Made by a program: the position numbers and the translations under genes. This document shows, piece by piece, positions 1 to 11,029 of a stretch of DNA of 64,000 bases. A model generated the notes under the pieces. It saw only the letters and a list, made by a program, of their open reading frames with translations. It was not told the DNA's origin and did not search any database. How positions within the stretch are numbered: position 1 is the first letter of the stretch; each line of letters begins with the position of its first letter. The stretch is from Branchipolynoe longqiensis (Eukaryota; Annelida; Polychaeta; Phyllodocida; Polynoidae): assembly GCA_030323885.1 (NCBI GenBank), contig CM059192.1, forward strand, positions 2,287,934 through 2,351,933, given 5' to 3'.

Positions 1-1168
1 GGTGTTGCTGGTTAGGCTGGTGCTGCTGGTGTCGCTGGTCTCGTTAGGCTGGTGTTGCTTGTTAGGCTGGTGTCGCTGGTTCGGCTCGTTAGACTGATGT
101 TGCTTGTTAGGCTGGTGTTGTTGGTGCTACTGGTTCGGTTGGTGCTGCAGGTATCGCTCGTTAGGCTGGTGCTGCAGGTGTCGCTGGTTAGGCTGGTGCT
201 GCTGGTGCTACTGGTTCAGTTGTGCTGGTTAGGCTGGTGCTGCTGGTTAGGCTGGTGTCACTGGTTCCGCTCGTTAGGCTAGTGTTGCTTGTTAGGCTGC
301 TGCTGCAGGTGTCGCTGGTTAGGCTGGTGCTGCTGGGGTCGCTAGGCTGGTGTTGCTTGTTAGGCTGGTGCTGCTGGTTCTGCTCGTTAGGCTGGTGTTG
401 CTTGTTAGGCTGGTGCCACTGGGTCCGCTTGTTAGGCTGGTGTTGCTTGTTAGGCTGGTGCTGCAGGTGTTGCTGGTTAGGCTGGTGTCGCTGGTCTCAT
501 TAGGCTGGTGTTGCTTGTTAGGCTGGTGTCACTGGTTCCGCTCGTTAGGCTAGTGTTGCTTGTTAGGCTGGTGCTGCAGGTGTTGCTTGTTAGGCTGGTG
601 CTGCTGGTTCTGCTCGTTAGGCTGGTGTTGCTTGTTAGGCTGGTGCCACTGGTTCCGCTTGTTAGGCTGGTGTTGCTTGTTAGGCTGGTGCTGCAGGTGT
701 TGCTTGTTAGGCTGGTGCTGCAGGTGTCGCTGGTTAGGCTGGTGCTGCTGGTGTGGTTAGGCTGGTGCCACTGGTTCCGCTGGTGTCGCTGGTTAGGCAG
801 GTGTCACTGGTTCCGATCGTTAGGCTGGTGTTGCCTGTTAGGCTGGTGCCACTGGTTCCGCTGGTTAGCCTGGTGCTGCTGGTTAGGCTGGTTCTGCAGG
901 TGTCGCTGGTTAGGCTGGTGCTGCTGGTGTCATTAGGCTGGTGTTGCTTGTTAGGCTGGTGTCACTGGTTCCACTCGTTAGGCTGGTGCTGCTGGTTAGG
1001 CTGGTGCTGCAGGTGTCGCTGGTTAGGCTGGTGCTGCTGGTGTTGCTGGTGTCATTAGGCTGGTGTTGCTTGTTAGGCTGGTGTCGCTGGTTCCGCTCGT
1101 TAGGCTGGTGTTGCTCGTTAGGCTGGTGGCGCTGGCTAGACTGGTTCCGCTGGTGCGTGCCGGGAGGG
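1..1168. repeat. GTTAGGCTG/GTGCTGCTG minisatellite
   Basis: Degenerate tandem array built from 9-base words (GTTAGGCTG, GTGTTGCTT, GTGCTGCTG, GTGTCGCTG, GTTCCGCTC) in changing order. Because the words are multiples of three, long open frames of Leu-Val-Arg repeats appear, but there is no start context, splice signal or non-repetitive domain. The array runs off the left edge. Confidence 0.9.
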
Positions 1169-1264
1169 TATCGACCGGCGTGTTTCATTATGAATGGGTC
1201 TGCAGTCTCTGAGTGGCCTCCGAGACAGGAGAGTTCCACCGCCTCGCCACTTCCGGTCTACGCC

Positions 1265-1512
1265 CGCACCTCGCCATCACCACCACCACCACCCCTACCC
1301 CTACCACCACCACCACCACCACCACCACCCGCCCCCCCGCCACCACCACCCCCCCGCCAACGCCACCACCACCCCCCCGCCACCACCTCCACCACCACCA
1401 CCCCCCTGCCACCACCACCACCGCCACCACCACCACCCCGCCACCACCACCACCCCTACCACCATCACTACCTAGTACCACCACCACCACCACCATCACT
1501 ACCACCCGCTTC
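1265..1512. repeat. CCA/CCC-rich low-complexity tract
   Basis: About 250 bases of almost pure C and A, mostly CCA triplets with runs of C. The complementary strand is GGT-rich with runs of three or more G, so it could form G-quadruplex or triplex DNA. Poly-His/Pro and poly-Val/Gly frames here are composition artefacts. Confidence 0.9.
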
Positions 1513-1587
1513 CACAGCACCCCCACTTTGTTACAAACCAATAGCAACAGCCATTCACCTCTCTCCTGTGTCCATCGTGAAATTACC

Positions 1588-1638
1588 TATATGACCTTAG
1601 ATGTTGCCAGGACGTAAACCTCCAACAACCAACCATCC
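1588..1638 (+). mobile_element. 3' tail of tRNA-derived SINE family S1
   Basis: Short match to the tail of the S1 SINE seen complete elsewhere (TGACCTTAGATGTTGCCAGG followed by a CAACAACCAACC tail). Only the 3' end remains. Confidence 0.6.
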
Positions 1639-1681
1639 TATTCCACAGGTGGCAAGTAGATAAGAGTGTGAGATCTCATTA

Positions 1682-2427
1682 ATACTAGGTACTCCAAAGT
1701 GATTTTTTTTTCAACAGGTCAGTATTACAAGTTATATATCTGTACAGATCTTTTAAATCGGATCTCAATGATATAAAAATCATTTAGATCGATTGAATAG
1801 CTGCAAAGTTATGAGTGTTTAAAGATTGATTTTTTTTACTCCAATTTGTGCACATTTCCAAATTAGCCAAATCTTGGTTTTTAGGGTCCCACCTGGAAGC
1901 TATTTTGCATATGATCTGTCCAATATTAAAGAATCTCACTCTCTATAGCACAAATAGCAGGCTCAATTTTTTCCAGACCATTATCTTTGTTATTCTTTCA
2001 GATATTTCATGCTAAACTTGCTAAATTCCTTAATTTCTACAGAATATCAGCAGGGTCAATGATAAATTCTTGAAAACATCATAACTTCTGTTCTACTTAC
2101 ACTATCACTCTAATTTTTATTCCAAAATAATCTAAATCAAAAGCTCTATATGATCGTACATGTTTTGAATCAATATGAGGCAAAAACTAAAAGTTCACTT
2201 TTCTAGTATGGTACCCCCCAACAAGTGTCCATTGACTGTAATTTATTTCATAATGATAATTAAAATTCAGACACCCTAAAAGACAAAAGAACAAGCTTTA
2301 ATTTGATATAATTTTTATTTCAAACCAAGCAGAATTAGTGGAGATTGAAGCCTTTCTAAAACGGTTAAAATAGGTCAAATTTCGCGCTGCGGACACCGTA
2401 TATGACCACTTTGGAGTACCTACTAAT
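1682..2427. mobile_element. MITE-like element with GGTACTCCAAAGTG inverted ends
   Basis: The left end reads TAGGTACTCCAAAGTG and the right end is its inverse, CACTTTGGAGTACCTA, about 745 bases apart. Both ends abut TA, consistent with a TA target duplication of the Tc1/mariner kind. The AT-rich interior has no coding potential. The family assignment rests only on the ends. Confidence 0.55.
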
Positions 2428-2770
2428 ACACAAATTGTAAATAGACAGAAATAACATGGCTGAATGGGAGGGGGGTGCAGGATGAGGCGTTGTACCCATT
2501 CCACAGTGGGGTCCGGGTGGGGGCTTCCCCAGAGAATTTTTGAAATGATGCATTCTGGTGTAAAATATGTGTAAAAACACAAATATAAACAACGAAAACA
2601 CAAGCTAAAATGATACTTTGGCAGGAGATTGCGAATAAAAGATGAGAAATTGGGATTATTTTGCTATATTTTAGGGAGATTTCGGGCCAAATCGGGAGAG
2701 TTTGCACCTCTGCTATATCCAGGGAGTTATTTAGGGCACAATCAGGACTGAGGGCCTCTGTGTGTACCCG
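2428..2770. other. No gene recognised
   Basis: Non-coding sequence between the inverted-repeat element and the LINE tail. It holds a G-rich stretch around 2468-2525. I see no exon or repeat end in it. Confidence 0.5.
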
Positions 2771-2784
2771 TTAGGAATGCTCAA

Positions 2785-3744
2785 TCAATCAATAGTTCCA
2801 TCCTCTAGTCGAGGGTTGGATGCAATGGTTCTCCTCTTGTCCCGATGTTGTGCTGTTCTGATAGACTGTGAATAATTCAAGCCTGTCCACTGTGAAATAT
2901 TTGTAAACCATGATGTTCTTGGTCTCCCTCTCCCTCTGCTGCCATTCACCTTCCCTTCCAACAATGTACGGTATATTGAACTCTGACGAATGATGTGGCC
3001 AAAATAAATAAGTTTCTTTGTCTGTATAGTGGCAAACAAGCTTTTCTTATTTTTAATTTTTCTGAGAACTTCTTTGTTGGTGATCTTCTTTGTCCATGAT
3101 ATTTTCATCATCCTTCGATAAGTCCACATCTCAAATGCTGCTAAACGTTTGTACATTTTCTTAGAGATTGTCCATGTCTCTGCCCCATACATTAGAGTAG
3201 ACCACACATAACACTGAAGAATACGCTTCCTTGTTTGTATTAATATCTTACTTGATGTTAACACTCTATACATTTTGGAGAATGTTGTTCGGGCTATTGT
3301 TATCCTTCTTTTAATTTCTTCCTCACATCTCCCATCATTTGTAATCTTTTGTCCGAGATATATGAATTCGGATACTTGTTCTATGTTTGTGCCATCTATG
3401 GTTATATTGACATTTGGTTTATCTGTCTTTTTACTTATAACCATTGTTTTGGTCTTCCTGGCATTCATCTTCATGTTGAATAGTATTCCAGCTTTATTGA
3501 TTCTATTCACTATATCTTGTAGGGTTTTCTCACTGTCTGCTAGTATTACACTGTCATCGGCATATCTAAGATTGTTGACGTTCATGCCACCTATTGTCAC
3601 TCCCTTGCAATCTTCAATGTGTCTGAAAATCATCTCTGTGTACAGGTTAAATGTAAACCCAAAGCTTAGGAATGCTAGGGACAGCATAATCAGCTGGGTA
3701 GGCTTAGTCTCTGAAATACAGCATGTTTTGGACTCATTGGTCAT
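2785..3744 (-). pseudogene. LINE reverse transcriptase, C-terminal part (5'-truncated)
   Basis: A 319-codon open frame covers the second half of a non-LTR retrotransposon reverse transcriptase. The catalytic box LRYADDSVILA sits near residue 60. It is followed by the thumb and the family-typical C-terminal region with AETWTISKKMYKRLAAFEMW, then YRRMMKISW and a GRGRPRTSW motif near the end. The N-terminal fingers and the endonuclease are missing, and the first 30 residues look frame-shifted relative to the usual RQGCxLSPxLFNLYxE motif. The stop codon falls inside a GATTGATTGA run that looks like the microsatellite 3' tail such elements end in. RTE-like or a related clade is likely, but the clade cannot be fixed by eye. 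It is a dead 5'-truncated insertion. Confidence 0.85.
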
Positions 3745-3789
3745 TAATTTTACTCTGTCATATCAAAACAAGTAATTCCACCTCTCCCA

Positions 3790-4128
3790 GAGCGGGACGT
3801 AGCTCAGGTGGGAGAGTGTCCACCTGTGAAGGTATGGGTCATCCTATCGATCCTACTCAGTGGACCCATTTGCAGCTTGGGCTATTTTCCATTCCAACCA
3901 GTGGTCCAGAACTGGTTCATCAAATGCTGTGGTATGTGCTGTCCTGTCTGTGGGAAAGTGCATATAAAAGACCCCTTGCTGTTTATTGGAAAGAGTAGCC
4001 TATGTGGCGGCAGTGGGTTTCCTCCAAAGAAATATGTCAGAATGACCATATGTTTAACATCCAATAGCCGATGATAAAAATCTATGTGCTCTAGAGGCAT
4101 CGGTAAATAAAACAAACTTTACTTTTCC
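3790..4128 (+). mobile_element. SINE family S2 (tRNA-derived head)
   Basis: The head GGGACGTAGCTCAGGTGGGA with a following GATCC B-box-like segment resembles a tRNA. The body contains GTGCATATAAAAGACCCCTTG and the 3' end is AAATAAAACAAACTTT. Near-identical bodies occur at 23537, 46752, 48118, 48634 and 58977, which proves it is interspersed. The tRNA fold is too degenerate for a functional tRNA. Confidence 0.8.
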
Positions 4129-4168
4129 ACCTCTCCCTGCCATCAGAGTGGGCTATGTGAGCTCCAAC

Positions 4169-5517
4169 CAAAGACCCTATATATATAATACTAAGACGGC
4201 TCACTCAGCCTGTACTGTGTAATTAAAATTATCAAACCCACCACTTGGTGCCCTGGCTGTTCTCTTGGTTAAACAGTTGCTATATTATATGTATAAATGT
4301 ATATGGGTCGTTCTCAGAAGTTGTGTACCAATACTGTGACATCAGTACCACAAAATCAAAATACTGTCAAAATCTATATATATACAAGCTACCTGAAAGT
4401 GTATGTCCTTTTGCATCTGAATAATTGAAAATAAACATATTCTGACATTTTTAAGTAGGTCAAATGATGCTCACACCCAATAAATAACAGTATAGCATGG
4501 AAACCAATCTGACTCCAAAATCAAATATTTTCCATACAAAGCTTGACATTTTTAGGACATTTCACATGCCACTTGCTTTATAAACAGTAGTAATAATAAT
4601 TTAAAACCTCATTGCTATGCTTTTGTCTTATTTGTGATGATTAAAGAGAAAAGCAGAAAAATATTAGCAAGGTAACAGTCCAAGTGGAATCAACAATTTT
4701 ACACAAATGTTTGGCTAAAATTTCAATGCTTAGGGGCAATTTCAGGATTGATCTTTTACTATACCATAACTGGGTCCATGCGTAGAGTGTGAAATGGTAA
4801 AAATAGTTCCTGTACTGTGTCTGTACTCAGTGTTTGATGCAGTTTGATAGTACATGCAAGTGGAAACGAATGTTACGATGTTAATGACTCCAGAAAAGGT
4901 CACCTATTTTTTTTAATTAAAAAAAAAAAGAAATAGATGTTTTCAACTTAATGAAGACATTGTATATGACCATTTGAAGTGAAATGGGTTGTTGTTTAGA
5001 AGTTTTGATTAAGTTTGTGACACTTTATTTTCAATGCTGTTGACAATGTCACAAATTAGTGATGTAATTTTCTATTTATTTAGCTACATCCATCCCAATA
5101 AGACACATAATACACAATATTAACATTTACTTTTGATCTAAAATATCTCCCAAATTATTGGTCTAAATGATGAAATCTAAATATTGACACTCCAATAATG
5201 GGTTCCTTTGAAATGTGCATTTCAAGTAGACTACCTCAAGTGGTACACAGTTTCTGAGAACGACCCATATATGAATGTGAAAGATGCGGGATGATGGCAA
5301 TGGTAATGATGATGATGATGTGTATTTGTTCATAGCAATTTCATATTGATGTGTATTCATACTTACCTATCTCATGTATAATATAATTGTATGTGTTTAC
5401 ATGTGAAACACCAACCAGCAGCCGGGCTGATCAAACCCACCACAAGGTGGCACTGCGAAATTTACATTACCATGGGAGAGATAGGGAGTGAGCCGTCTTA
5501 GTATTATAGGGTCTTTG
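4169..5517. mobile_element. hAT-like MITE, copy A, interrupted by a nested element
   Basis: Inverted ends CAAAGACCCTATA and TATAGGGTCTTTG extend inward through ACTAAGACGGCTCACT. The flanks repeat CTCCAAC on both sides, a 7-8 base target duplication as expected for hAT-type elements. The same element without the insert occurs at 32878-33241 and 34017-34386. The interior is non-coding, with GATGATG repeats. Confidence 0.8.
4304..5267. mobile_element. Nested TA-flanked inverted-repeat element
   Basis: Inverted ends TGGGTCGTTCTCAGAA and TTCTGAGAACGACCCA, about 25 bases matching each way, bound 964 bases with no reading frame. It sits inside the hAT-like copy A. The uninterrupted sibling copy at 32878 reads ATGTATATATGAATG at this point, so the insertion added one TA: a TA target duplication typical of the Tc1/mariner superfamily. 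A second right end of this family lies near 63640-63667. Confidence 0.8.
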
Positions 5518-5549
5518 CTCCAACCCAGTATTTAGATACTGATTTGGCA

Positions 5550-5642
5550 ATGATCCTTGGTTTGACTAGGGACCAAACTCACGATCTCGCACACGCGAGG
5601 CCCGCGCTCTACCGGCTAGGCCACTGCACACGGTAGCACGGC
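5550..5642 (-). mobile_element. SINE family S1, head fragment
   Basis: On the minus strand this reads as a tRNA-like head (GGTAGAGCGCGGGCCTCGCG, then a GGTCCCTAGTC B-box-like block and AAACC). It is the 5' end of the S1 family and lies directly beside the hAT-like copy A. Confidence 0.7.
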
Positions 5643-6165
5643 ATTAAAATACTAGTTTAATGTCTGATGTGTCCATTTTACCTTGAGGCCCTGATGGTTG
5701 GACGAATCCATACATATATCATCGTGTTATAATATGTAGCCTGCTACATACAAATGAACTGAACTTAAAACATTTAGGAATGGTTTATTCAACACATAAA
5801 CCTAAGTACTATAAAACCAATAGACAGGTGGCCAGCCGGGGGGGGGGGGGGACTAGCATAATGTTCCACACTGCAGAAGAACCGTTTTTAATTACCACTA
5901 TATATTGGCATGGTTCTTCTTGATATATATTTTTCCTTCACTATTATTGTGCTTCCCCCCCCCCCCCCCCACCACTTTTAGTGGACAAAACCTGATTTTG
6001 TTCTAGACTCTTTATTCTATGTCTCTTCCCCACTCTGTCCAACGGTGTAATAAGTAAAGCTGTTTAAGAAATAGAATCATAATTCTGCACACACACACAC
6101 ATTCAATGAGACAAAATCAGGAAAATCGGAGCAGAAAGGGTTAAACTGGGGAAAAGGGTTCAATA
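5643..6165. other. No gene; homopolymer-rich spacer
   Basis: AT-rich sequence with a long G run near 5839, a long C run near 5956 and a short CA repeat near 6090. I see no exon, tRNA or element end. Confidence 0.5.
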
Positions 6166-6169
6166 GAAC

Positions 6170-6362
6170 GGCAAGGACCGGATAGCCCAGTGTCAGGATA
6201 ATGTGACTGAGTGGGATATAGGGTCATAGTGCCGACGGGCTGATTTCCCAGTGGGGCAGCATTATAAAGTCGCCATGAGCATTATGCAATGTCACAAATC
6301 GGTGCCCGTCCTGATATTACCTTAGATGTTGCCAGAACGTTAAACTCCCAACAACCAACCAA
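6170..6362 (+). mobile_element. SINE family S1, body and tail
   Basis: Contains the S1 body words CAGTGTCAGGATAATGTGAC, CCCAGTGGGGCAGCA and the tail CCTTAGATGTTGCCAGAACG. The tRNA head is missing. Confidence 0.75.
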
Positions 6363-6519
6363 CTGAAGATTGTCCATACTCGCCCGTGCGTGAGGATGGC
6401 GAATCAGGGTTATCTGGCACTGCACGCGGGCAAGCACGTGACCACAGCTCATCTGTGGTGGTTGCCTCATCGTTTACAGAGGTATGACATCCTTATCAGG
6501 TCTCATGTATCATGAGTTC

Positions 6520-6765
6520 ATACGAAGATTCTCATATATATGTGTGCTCTATAATCTATTATGGGAATATAAACAAGGTCACTATCACTCTTCAGTTCCC
6601 TGTGCTGTATGTATACTCACTCAATACTATCTACTAACCCAGTGCGTAGTTACAGAATTGGCCACATTGGCGCCACCGGTGAGGGGCTCTGAACACTTGG
6701 ATACGGGCTGTGTCTGGTAGTTGCTGCCTACAGACCTGCTCAGACGGTCACATTTTAATTTTAGG
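6520..6765. repeat. Interspersed repeat R5
   Basis: Shares CTATTATGGGAATATAAACA, TTGGCCACATTGGCGCCACC and the CTACAGACC block with sequence at 14120-14330. Shorter matches lie at 20200-20360 and 32040-32095. It is a moderately diverged interspersed family of unknown class. Confidence 0.6.
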
Positions 6766-6844
6766 TGAGCAATTAACATATTCCCGCCAGAGAATATGTA
6801 CCCTTTCTCAAGCATGTCAGTCTTCTTGTTTCTCTGTTTACAGT

Positions 6845-8140
6845 CCTACACACCAGCATAGTGTCCGTGTTTATATTGCCATAACATCAGTACAGCACAC
6901 ATACATACAGTCATGCCCACCCATATAGTGTCCTTGTTATACCACTATAACGTCAGTACTATGCACATACATACAGTGATACACACCGGCATAGTGTCCT
7001 TGTTTATACCGCCATAACATCAGTACAGCACACATACATACACACCGGCATAGTGTCCTTGTTTATACCGCCATAACATCAGTACAGCACACATACATAC
7101 AGTCATACACACCTATATAGCGTCTTTGTCTATACCACCATAATGTCAGTACAGTGCACATACATACAGTGATACACACCGGCATAGTCTCCCTGTTTAT
7201 ACCACCATAACATCAGTACAGCACACATACATACACTCCAGCATAGTGTCCTTGTTTATACCGCCATAACATCAGTACAGCACACATACATACACACCTA
7301 TATAGTGTCCTTGTTTATACCACCATAATATTAGTACAGTGCACATACATACAGTCATACACACCGGCATAGTGTCCTTGTTTATACCACCATAACGTCA
7401 GTACAGCACAGATACATACAGTGATACACAGATGCGTAGTGTCCTTGTTTATACCACCATAACATCAGTACAGGACACATACATACAGTGATACACACTG
7501 GCATAGTGTCCTTGTTTATACCGCCATAACGTTAGTACAGGACACATACATACAGGCATAGACACCCGTATAGTGTCCTTGTTTATACCACCATCACGTC
7601 AGTACACTGCACATACATACACACTGGCATAGTGTCCTTGTTTATACCACCATAACGTCAATACAGCACACATACATAGTCATACACACCGGCATTGTGG
7701 CCTTGTTAATACCACCATAACGTCAGTACAGCACACATACATACAGTCATAGACACCCGTATAGTGTCCTTGATTATACCACCATAACATCAGTACAGCA
7801 CACATACATACAGTCATACACACTGGCATAGTGTCCTTGTTTATACCACCAAAACGTCAGTACAGCACACATACATACAGTCATATACACCCATATAGTG
7901 TCCTTGTTTATACTGCCATAATTTTCAGTACAGTGCACATACATAGTCATACCCACCTGCATAGTGTCCTTGTTTATACCACCATAACGTCAGTACAGCA
8001 CACATACATACAGTGATACACACCTGCATAGTGTTTTCGTTTATACTGCATTAACGTCAGTACAGCACACATGCATACAGTCATACACACTGGCATAGTG
8101 TCCTTGTTTATACCGCGATAACGTCAGTATAGCGCACACA
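6845..8140. repeat. Tandem array with CATAGTGTCCTTGTTTATAC unit
   Basis: About 17 imperfect copies of a 55-80 base unit containing CATAGTGTCCTTGTTTATAC, CGTCAGTACAGCACACATAC and CAGTCATACACACC. Unit lengths vary through loss of internal words. Each unit has a CGTCA/ATAACGTCAGT motif that resembles a CRE half-site. There is no coding capacity. Confidence 0.9.
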
Positions 8141-8324
8141 CCGACTGGGATTGCCTGGATGACTGATCATTATTCAGGCTTTGACTACAAGCTGGGACTT
8201 GTGCACAGCGCCTGTGGATTTGGTATTGTGCCACCTTACACGGCTCACCTTGACTTTAAAGGTGCTGGATATGGACTGGGATGGAATCTTCACTCCAGCA
8301 CACTTTCACATCGTGTGTATAGCC

Positions 8325-8606
8325 AGTGTAGTAGGGGTGAATCACAACGAAAATTGCTTTAGTATGGAACAGGAAGTGGAATCTCTGGTTCCAGTATATA
8401 ACGGCGGCTTATATTGGCACAGAGTTGGTGAAATGGGGAGAGAATGCAAAAAGACAAGATAGCCGTAATAGAAAAGTAGCGGGTAAATTAAGAATGTATT
8501 GGCTAAGTTCATTTCCCCAGCATGTCGAAATTCGTTGGCTGCTTTTATATAAGGTTGTCTTTCACCCCTACTACAAGTACGGGGTGAATCTCTTATCTAT
8601 AGAGAG
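8325..8606. mobile_element. Element with GGATTCACCCC-type palindromic ends
   Basis: Begins GTAGGGGTGAATCACAACGA and ends TTCACCCCTACTACAAGTAC then GGGGTGAATCTCTTATC. A related copy in opposite orientation lies at 31390-31792 (shared GCATTCTCTCCCAATTCACC in reverse, TACTACAAGTACCGGGTGAA). The right end is itself a short palindrome. Confidence 0.6.
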
Positions 8607-8902
8607 TGTTGCTTGACAACATAAACCAAGCGCCAAATACATGCCATGGTTCAGCTCTGTATCGAATTCCTTTGACGTGATCACATTTCTGAGAGGTAGC
8701 GTGGTTAATTTGCATTTGAATAGAACGCTTGTACAGCGATCTATCTAGACATGATTTAATATTTTTCTAAATACACTACAAGCAAATGAGAAAATGTGAA
8801 CCGAGCAAAATAGAAATTGCATGGTGATACCTGAGTACTTGCTATCACTCTCCCAACACATGTTTGATTGTATAAACGGAAAAGGCATGCATACTTTTGT
8901 GG
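8607..8902. other. No gene recognised
   Basis: AT-rich unique-looking sequence without splice-bounded coding potential. Confidence 0.45.
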
Positions 8903-8904
8903 TT

Positions 8905-9240
8905 TGCTAGATGGTTGGTGGAGTTTTACGTCCTGGAAACATCTACGGTCAGATCAGGATGGTACTGGCTTGTGACAGTGTGCACTCATGGCAAATTTAT
9001 AGTGCTGCCCCACTGGGAAATTAGGCTGCCAGCACCGTGACCCGATTTCCCAGTCCGTCATATTATCCTGACACTGAGCTAACCAGTCCTTGCCCTATCC
9101 TAGTAATGCCGAGCGCCAGGCTAGGAAGTGACAAGTATCAATTTTATAAGTCATTGGTTTGACTCGACCGGGAACCAAACTCCCGATCTCGCACAGGTGA
9201 GACCCGCGCTCTACCAATTTGGAAACCGCACCCGGTGCAG
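8905..9240 (-). mobile_element. SINE family S1, near full length
   Basis: On the minus strand a tRNA-like head (GTAGAGCGCGGGTCTCACC, then GGTTCCCGGTCGAGTCAAACC) leads into the S1 body (GCGCTCGGCATTACTAGGAT, TATCCTGACACTGAGC in reverse) and a tail ending CCATCTAGC. The internal promoter boxes are recognisable but degenerate. Confidence 0.8.
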
Positions 9241-9337
9241 TTTGTGAGAAGAGCGAAAATATGACCACCTTGGCACTTTTCCAACACTATTCAGATTTGT
9301 GCAAGTCTTCGCTACAGAATCTTAATTGAGACTCACT

Positions 9338-9894
9338 ATAGCCGTGTTCACACGGGAAAAGTTTACGCCGCTTTATACAAGGCGGATAATATGAACCGAA
9401 CTAGTGTCGCGTCCACACGGGCAGTACGTGGGCCGGAAATCAATATCAGTGCATGAGCAAGTCCATACTAACCAGCACCAGTTTCGGTTAGTCGACGTCG
9501 GCACGAGAGAGTGTGGGTTCGACTTAGATATGTATGGACTGAATCGTATTGGTTTGGAATGGTCAAAACTTCTGCTGGGCAGTGAAAACCTTAAAATAAA
9601 TCATGAAAAAACTATATGTGCACCTCTAGGAGGTTCATAGACCAAATTATATTATATAGTGTGACGTGCTTAATCCACCTCAAGTAAGTCGGTTGCGTTC
9701 ACACGGGCGATATAAGTCGAATCATAAAATTTGGTTCATATAAACCACCTACACAAGTGGTTTATAAAATCTGAATAATATGAATCGAATCAGCCCTAAT
9801 CCGACTTAGCCTCGCGTTCAGACGCGAAATGTAACCCAAACTATACAAGTCGATTTTTATGATTCGAATTAACTGCCCCGTGTGAACACGGCTT
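9338..9894. mobile_element. Foldback element with GCCGTGTTCACACGGG ends
   Basis: The left end AGCCGTGTTCACACGGG and right end CCCCGTGTGAACACGGCT are inverse copies. Subterminal words (TTCACACGGG, AAGTCGAATCAT, ATATGAATCGAATC) recur in both orientations. TTAAG follows the right end, consistent with TTAA target choice. It has no transposase. Confidence 0.65.
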
Positions 9895-9984
9895 AAGAAC
9901 TGTACAATGGTGAAAGATATGTAGTGCAATATATTAACATCACCAGGTGAAATGCCACATTCACATGCGAGTGGATGTAGGTGA

Positions 9985-10185
9985 TTACATCAGGGACCCC
10001 AGCAAACTATTGGTTAGGACACTTGCTCTGGAATGGCAGAAATATGGGTTCAAGTCCCACTCTAGGAATTGTATCCCATTTGCTTGCATCACCTCTCGCG
10101 ACAATGGAGCCATGACCAGGATGTTGTACATACTCAAGCTAAGTCTTATCAGGCATGTGATTGGGTGCTGGGAAAAAAACAGACA
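9985..10185 (+). mobile_element. SINE family S4, degenerate copy
   Basis: Contains TATTGGTTAGGACACTTGCT and GGGTTCAAGTCCCACTCTAGG, which align with the A- and B-box regions of the clearer S4 copy at 10587. Diverged. Confidence 0.5.
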
Positions 10186-10369
10186 TTTCTTTTAGGTTAT
10201 CGTGGGGACACACAGCATCCCACTGAGTCACGAGAGGGATGCAAATAGTGTATTTCAGAGGTGTTTCAGCAGCCAGGAAAAAAACCTGATTTTTTTTGTT
10301 AAACAACGGAATTCCGGTTAAAACCGGAGAAATCACATGCGTGTATTTTATGGAATTGAACCTACCCTG

Positions 10370-10505
10370 TGAATGTACTAGAACTTGTAACCTAGACCAT
10401 AGATGCTCATCCCGAAATGGCAGAGGTGTGGGTTCGAGTGCCGTTAAGACCAGAGTGACCGTGTCTTTGCAACACCTCTCAATGCAATATCTTAACCAAT
10501 GCTGA
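10370..10505 (+). mobile_element. SINE family S4, fragment
   Basis: GGTGTGGGTTCGAGTGCCGTT carries the S4 B-box region, but the A-box region is poor. Confidence 0.35.
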
Positions 10506-10586
10506 TCGCAGCACTATTAAAGTATTGTAGTAGGCTGCACTGACCTCTCAGGCAAGTAACCACATAGACAGGAAAGCGTGGGTCGT

Positions 10587-10765
10587 ATGGTGATATCAGA
10601 GAGCCTAGGTGGTGTAATGGTTAGCACACTGGCCCGGAATGCAAAGAGATGTGGGTTCGAGTCCCGCTCTAGGCGCAATATTTCCCATTTTCATCACCCC
10701 CAAGACAGTATTAGCATTACCGAAATAAAATATTGCAATAGTTCCCGAGTTCCCTACTCGGTGGT
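10587..10765 (+). mobile_element. SINE family S4 with tRNA-like head
   Basis: GCCTAGGTGGTGTAATGGTT is an A-box region and TGGGTTCGAGTCCCGCTCTA the B-box with acceptor stem. A 3' extension (CAATATTTCCCATTTTCATC) is shared with the copy at 33308. The shared extension and copy number make it a SINE rather than a functional tRNA gene. Confidence 0.7.
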
Positions 10766-10769
10766 GCCA

Positions 10770-11029
10770 CTATAGCTTAAGGAATCAGTGCATTGGCGGT
10801 GATCAAGTTGGTAAAGCTCTAACATGCATCTAATTTAAGACAATGACTATAGTTAGATAACATTTGAGCGAGCTTGGCTTTGATTGGTTCCAGTACTCAG
10901 TGACTTACGTAACCTTGATCCACTACTACTTGTGTATCCACCATTTAAGGCATGCAGACCGCACACCCCCATTGTGTTGTCAAATGCAAGCCTCGTTTTG
11001 AATCACGCGTGAAATGAGGTCGACTCGAC
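10770..11029. other. No gene recognised
   Basis: Spacer between the S4 SINE and the 59-base satellite. I see no feature. Confidence 0.4.

Noticed and set aside
1..1168. TTAGGC words as telomeric repeat
   Set aside because: TTAGGC is always embedded in GTTAGGCTG words and never occurs as a pure tandem hexamer.
52..1594. Long Leu-Val-Arg, Cys-Trp and His/Pro open frames
   Set aside because: They lie wholly inside minisatellite or CCA repeats, in several frames at once, with no splice sites or domains.
10587..10675. tRNA gene
   Set aside because: A- and B-boxes are present, but the same sequence with the same 3' extension occurs at 33308, so it is a SINE head. The same reasoning applies to the S1, S2 and S3 heads.
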